Origin: Asparagopsis taxiformis
Taxonomy: Eukaryota; Rhodophyta; Florideophyceae; Bonnemaisoniales; Bonnemaisoniaceae
Direction of reading: 5' to 3'
NCBI GenBank assembly: GCA_030407315.1
Contig: JALQPE010000176.1
Coordinates: 288,348-352,347 of the forward strand
DNA: 64,000 nt
Below the pieces are notes generated by a model that was not told the DNA's origin, did no database searches, and saw nothing but the letters and a program-made list of their open reading frames with translations. Within the stretch, counting starts at the first letter, position 1, and every line of letters begins with the position of its first letter. Positions 60,229 to 64,000 of the stretch are shown in pieces. A program made the translations under genes and the position numbers.

Positions 60229-60489
60229 CTGCAGGAGAAGTAAAGGCGAAAGGTTAGGAGTTATACCGATCTTACTAAGGTCTAAACCTTGAAAATGACC
60301 GAAAGATGAAAGGTATTAACGTACTTTTGATAGAGTTGATGAGACGAAAACCAATGTATTTTAGTTGATGTGTAGTGAAGGCTATAATGCTATACCGATC
60401 AGGACAAGGTTGCTGACTTACAAGAGCAGAACCGAGTTGAGAAAGGTTTAGACGAGCCAAGATAGAAGCAGCCGGTAGATCCAATAGGT

Positions 60490-60589
60490 TGGGCAAAAAC
60501 AGCCCAGTTGCTCAGTCGTTAATACTGTGCAGACCAAGAATTATTGGTCGTGCGTTCGAGTCCCCAACGGAACGCCGTATTACTTTTTT
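60490..60589 (+). other. tRNA-like Pol III sequence within the element
   Basis: On the plus strand TTGCTCAGTCGTTAA (A-box-like), a hairpin GACCAAGAATTATTGGTC in the anticodon-arm position and CGTTCGAGTCC (strong B box) occur in order. A T6 run (60584-60589) follows as a possible Pol III terminator. The acceptor and T stems do not pair well, so it is probably a tRNA relic or SINE head rather than a working tRNA. Confidence 0.45.
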
Positions 60590-60741
60590 CTTTGAGTTGC
60601 CTCAAGTGTCTTGAGATATTCCAAGTATGTCGCAAACTGCCAGGATGTCACCTGTAGTGATGACACAGTGTCAATGTGACAGTTATAGTTGACAATTGAT
60701 GTCAAGATGACAGAAAAGTTTTGTCCGGAGTGCGCCGAGCG

Positions 60742-60820
60742 GAGCGAGGCGTACAGGCGCCGGGGAGCGAGGCGTACAGGCGCCGGGGAGCGAGGCGTAC
60801 AGGCGCCGGGGAGCGAGGCG
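60742..60820 (+). repeat. 23-bp GC-rich tandem repeat, about 3.5 copies
   Basis: gagcgaggcgtacaggcgcc recurs with 23-bp spacing at 60742, 60765, 60788 and 60811 in the element's untranslated 5' region. Confidence 0.85.
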
Positions 60821-61032
60821 GAGTGCAACGCGCAGAAAGAAACGAGTAAGAACGCGCGGGAAGAATGGGCAATACGAGCGAGCGAGCGAGAGGAGAAGCA
60901 CGCAACGAGCGGAGAGCGTGGGTACCGAGTAACGCAAAATGAACGAGGAGCGAGGGCTGCTGGAAATATATGTTCGCGCGCGCCGGCGAAATTACTCACC
61001 ACTGCGCCAAAATAAAATTGAAACGACCACGA

Positions 61033-61053
61033 AAGCGTGCTGGGCCCATAACC
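61033..61053 (-). promoter_or_regulatory. Primer-binding site matching an internal part of initiator tRNA-Met
   Basis: The plus strand directly next to the 5' LTR reads AAGCGTGCTGGGCCCATAAC plus C, the anticodon-arm region of eukaryotic initiator tRNA-Met up to just past the anticodon loop. The minus (sense) strand is thus complementary to the 5' half of that tRNA. Drosophila copia uses the same half-tRNA priming, instead of the 3' end of the tRNA. Confidence 0.85.
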
Positions 61054-61528
61054 TGTGAGAATCAAAATGGTCGCTTACCAGTGTTTACTAAAAATTGCGA
61101 GCTCACCAGATTATTTCTACTACTGGCGAGATGCGCCAACGGTGAGTCGGACAGCCTGTTCTTGGTTTGTCCAGACAGTCTGTCGTGGCCATGACCACCT
61201 GCCAATCTGGTACACGTGTGATTTCTATCATGCCATCGCCACGTGTACATATATCATAACATTTTTCCCAGTGCCAGGACCTCAACTCGTCCTAGCATTT
61301 CTAATTACTAATTTGAATTATGACAAACAAATTAAAACTTCTGAGGCTAGTTACTCCGTAATGGAGTGTCGTAAGAGCCCCGGAGAAGTTGCTACCCGAC
61401 TAATTCGGTGACGCTGAATACAATGAGATAGGTTTCGGAGCGCTCAGAGCACTCCTTCATAGAGAAATCGAGAGTCAAAGTTTTCTCACGGAATTAGGCC
61501 TTCGAGGCCTATTCGCAGTGATTCAACA
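61054..61528 (-). repeat. 5' LTR of the copia element
   Basis: 475 bp, differing from the 3' LTR at two positions I could see. It carries the same inverted pair GTACACGTG / CACGTGTAC (61210-61218, 61240-61248). Confidence 0.95.
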
Positions 61529-63240
61529 GAAGGTAGCTAGGGAAGCTTTGGACCCGCTATGGGATGATCCCACTTGGGAAGGCAAGTCATCTCCACCGAT
61601 GTGTTTGCCTGTTGCCGACCCTCCGTTGCTGGTGTATTTCCACAATTCCGCTCTTCGCGACGCGCCCGAATGGCGAATGGACAGGTTCCGATCGTACCTC
61701 GAGTTGGAGAGGGATATCCTTATAGGGATCGAGTTGGCTCGTACCGCCGAGACGCGGGGCTTTGTGCCGGTGATGGCGGAGGAACTCCTCAATAGGGTGA
61801 GCAGTACTTGGTACGATATCCCGAAGGTTCCGGTGTCGGACGTGGTCCCCTATAGTCGGGAGTTACCTGGTTCGGTAGTGCGTCGGTTGCTGAAGGTGGC
61901 CCTTGGGGGTGATGATTATCCGCAGGAATTGGTCAGTACCAACATCACGGGAGTGGCACCGGAGAAGGTGGTTATCTACAGGACTGTTGACTTGCCGGTG
62001 AGGGCGTTACGTATTAACGTGTTAAACCATCGAGATGGTACAGTCGCAGAGCTGCCGCCTTATCGCAGAGATGGTGAGTTCACCGAAGATGGGTATTACG
62101 GCGTGGAGCCTGACAGGTATTCCGACGGTCACCCCGACTCTTACAAATATCAGCCTGTGGCGAGTCATTTGTGCCGCGTCCGTGGTGGACGGCCGCTGAG
62201 GCGGGAGGCCCAGCTGGGTGTTCGCCTTACGCAGGACGGAGCTTCGCTCCTGTTGCTTCCTTACCACCCGGTGGTGCTGATGACTTGTACGAAAGTCAGG
62301 TCCCGGTGACCGTCGCGCCTACCGCGCCAACCCCTCAGCCTACAGCTGCCCCTTCATCCCAAGTGGGTCCCGCCATGGAGGCGCTTCTGACATCCGACCA
62401 AGGCTCTGAGCCATCCGTGAACGGTGATGATGTAGTCACGCGTCAGCCTCCTGCTGTTGATATCCTACGTGGGGAATTGTCGAGTCGCGAATTGCTATCG
62501 ATTCCGCATGTGCGGCGGTTGGCCGATGATCTCGGGGATGGTACGGTGGCTTCCATTTTTTGCCTCTGCCAATGGGCGTTACATCGTAAGATCCGCGTTG
62601 GATGGACTCGCATTGTCGTGCATCACGTTAGCTGCTCGCTATAAGCAAGGACGCGAACAGCGTAACATCGCCCGAGAGCGTCGCCGCACAGCGGATAGGG
62701 AGGTTGAGGCCGCACGCCTGGAGGCAGCAGAATTGCGAACCCGGGTTGGGGAATTAGAAGGTGAGTTGGAGGACGCTAGGCGTCTACTGCAGCAAGCAGT
62801 TATTCCCGAAGAGGGTGGCGAGGAGGCCGTTCAGCCTGGTTACTCGCGTCGTCGCGCTAGGTCTCCCGATGAGGGTCTTCCCGAACGCAACGTGCGTACT
62901 CGTTTTCATTCCCCCGTGGGTGCTGCGGATGCTAGTAATCCTTTACTTGCGCGTCTTGATGCCCGGCTAGGGTCGCCTGAGTCGCCAGATGTTTCTCCGC
63001 CTCCCGCGTCCATCCCAGCAGTTGGGTTATCCGCCTCTGCGGTTGCGTCTTCGCATGGCCCTGTGCCTGCCCGTCGTCGGGGTTCTAGTGCAGTTTCCGC
63101 AACGCGGTTTGCGTCGTAATCCTACCTTCGCAAGGGTTGCACCCCGCCATCCTCGTCCTTCGACGAATGTACGCGCTCCTGCCCCTACGGCACCATCTGC
63201 CTCTCATCGGCCTCGGCCTTCTAGCCATTATCGTCGCTAA
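61529..63240 (+). pseudogene. Unrecognised multi-domain protein, C-terminal part, frameshifted
   Basis: Continuation of the frame that starts at 53496. In phase 0 it reads VAREALDPLWDDPTWEGKSS, LVYFHNSALRDAPEWRMDRF and DILIGIELARTAETRGFVPV up to about 62265. Meaning then moves to a second frame (VPVTVAPTAPTPQPTAAPSS), returns to phase 0 at a T6 run (62556-62561), and enters a coiled coil (RERRRTADREVEAARLEAAE, LRTRVGELEGELEDARRLLQ). It moves again near 63,060-63,115 to an Arg/Pro-rich end at 63240. Three frame changes plus the insertion indicate a pseudogene, unless sequencing errors explain the shifts. No domain family recognised. Confidence 0.5.
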
Positions 63241-64000
63241 GGACTGGCAATTGCCTTTGGGAGAATAACCTCTAACGGTAGTTTGAACACGCTTTTGCGT
63301 TGCGCCATTGTTCATCAGGTAGTCCTGAGGCACCTCTGAGGTACATTAAAGATGCATCATCACGCTGACGTGCGGATTTGTTTGTTGAGACCCCTTTTTT
63401 GCCAATTTTTCATTTCCTGAAAATCTTAATTTCCGCAATGGCTCCGGTTGGCGGTGATAAAGTGCGCCCTTTTTGGCTTGAACTCCGAGGTTTGGTAGCT
63501 CCACCCAGTGGGTACCTTGTTAGGTTCTTATCCCTGTGGGGTTACGCATCTTCTTCCTCTCTTGGGTTTGCGCGTGCGCGCTCGGCGTGGTTGCCTGTCA
63601 CCTTCGCGGTGTTTTGTCTTCGACGGAAGTACCTTGATGCCCATTCAGGGGGACGTTCGCGCGTTGCGTCCATGTCGGCTTTCGGTAGCCATACCACTTC
63701 ACCAGGAACCATTGTTCCCCGTCGTCGTCAGTGACGTAATCTAGGAGATCATCGATGGGATTTCCTCTCTGAGGTTGCGCGTTCGGCGTCGCTACTTCCC
63801 TCTGGGGTTTCCTTCGTCCCTTCAGGGAGAGCTACTCGTTCCGAGTTCGGCTGCGTGCCCTGTGGCGGTCTCTTGTTCCCCATTGGGGGTGGCTTCCAAA
63901 GACCTTACGGGGTTTGCCGTGGTTATCTTCTTCTCGCACTTGAGCGAGTGTGTCGACCCGGTTAGGGTTTTGCAAATGGGCGGGTGCTTGACTTGCTTGG
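63241..64000. other. Unassigned DNA with many short palindromes
   Basis: No gene recognised. Short inverted repeats occur about every 60-100 bp: ggcaattgcc (63246), acctctgaggt, acccagtgggt, ccctgtgggg, tcccttcaggga, ccccattgggg and ctcgcacttgagcgag. A 118-codon frame at 63378-63734 has no motif. Confidence 0.4.

Larger units (their letters stand above)
55057..61528 (-). mobile_element. Complete Ty1/copia LTR retrotransposon, 6,472 bp
   Basis: The element is on the minus strand. Its 5' LTR is 61054-61528 and its 3' LTR is 55057-55531 (475 bp each, ends TGT...ACA). I see two substitutions between the LTRs (near 55192 and 55198), so insertion is recent. A half-tRNA(iMet) primer site follows the 5' LTR, a purine tract AAAGAGGGGGAG (55532-55543) precedes the 3' LTR, and the polyprotein is intact. 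About 1.4 kb between primer site and gag carries an extra spliced zinc-finger ORF, a tRNA-like sequence and a GC-rich 23-bp repeat. It is flanked by GAAGG and inserted into an unknown reading frame. Confidence 0.95.

Overview
This is nuclear DNA of a photosynthetic eukaryote, most likely a florideophyte red alga (Chondrus-like). That assignment is inference. It rests on gene-dense blocks of mostly intronless genes, short introns (about 70-180 nt) with GTAAGT, GTACGT or GTATGT donors, plastid proteins with transit or thylakoid-lumen (twin-arginine) presequences, a PsbQ'-like lumen protein, and a sharp change to retroelement- and repeat-filled DNA.

Layout. Positions 1-42,050 are a gene island: an RRM protein, ISCU, a three-exon NOP10, an AMPK/SNF1 beta subunit, tRNA-Gln(CTG), a germinal-centre kinase, a membrane RING-H2 protein, a small C2 protein with a 4-nt microexon, a Gly/Cys-rich protein, an aquaporin, a cyclopropane-fatty-acid-synthase-like methyltransferase, a CDCA7-type zinc-finger protein, a CUL4-type cullin, a plastid KEA antiporter, glycerol-3-phosphate dehydrogenase, an XRN1-type exonuclease, SHMT, an ASCC2-like CUE protein, a lumen protein, a plastid S1 protein, a plastid CPBP protease, an RNF5/RNF185-type ligase and an OAS1-like nucleotidyltransferase. 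Positions 42,050-46,680 hold tRNA-like and duplicated non-coding repeats. Positions 46,680-50,390 are a decayed gag-protease element with a related solo LTR inside it. Positions 50,390-52,200 are satellite-like tandem repeats. Positions 53,496-63,240 are a long unrecognised reading frame split by a complete, young Ty1/copia element (55,057-61,528, TSD GAAGG).

Themes. Several neighbours serve housekeeping work: mitochondrial Fe-S and one-carbon metabolism, mRNA decay and ribosome-associated quality control (XRN1, ASCC2-like), ubiquitin ligation (CUL4, two RING proteins), plastid ion homeostasis and photosystem support. Many genes are head to head (RRM/ISCU, CUL4/KEA, GPD/XRN1, ASCC2-like/lumen protein, S1/CPBP), which implies short shared promoters. 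The strongest candidates for something new are the OAS1-like NTase with an extra C-terminal region, the 4-nt microexon, the copia element carrying a spliced U1-type zinc-finger ORF and a half-tRNA(iMet) primer site, and the unknown multi-domain frame that the element disrupted.
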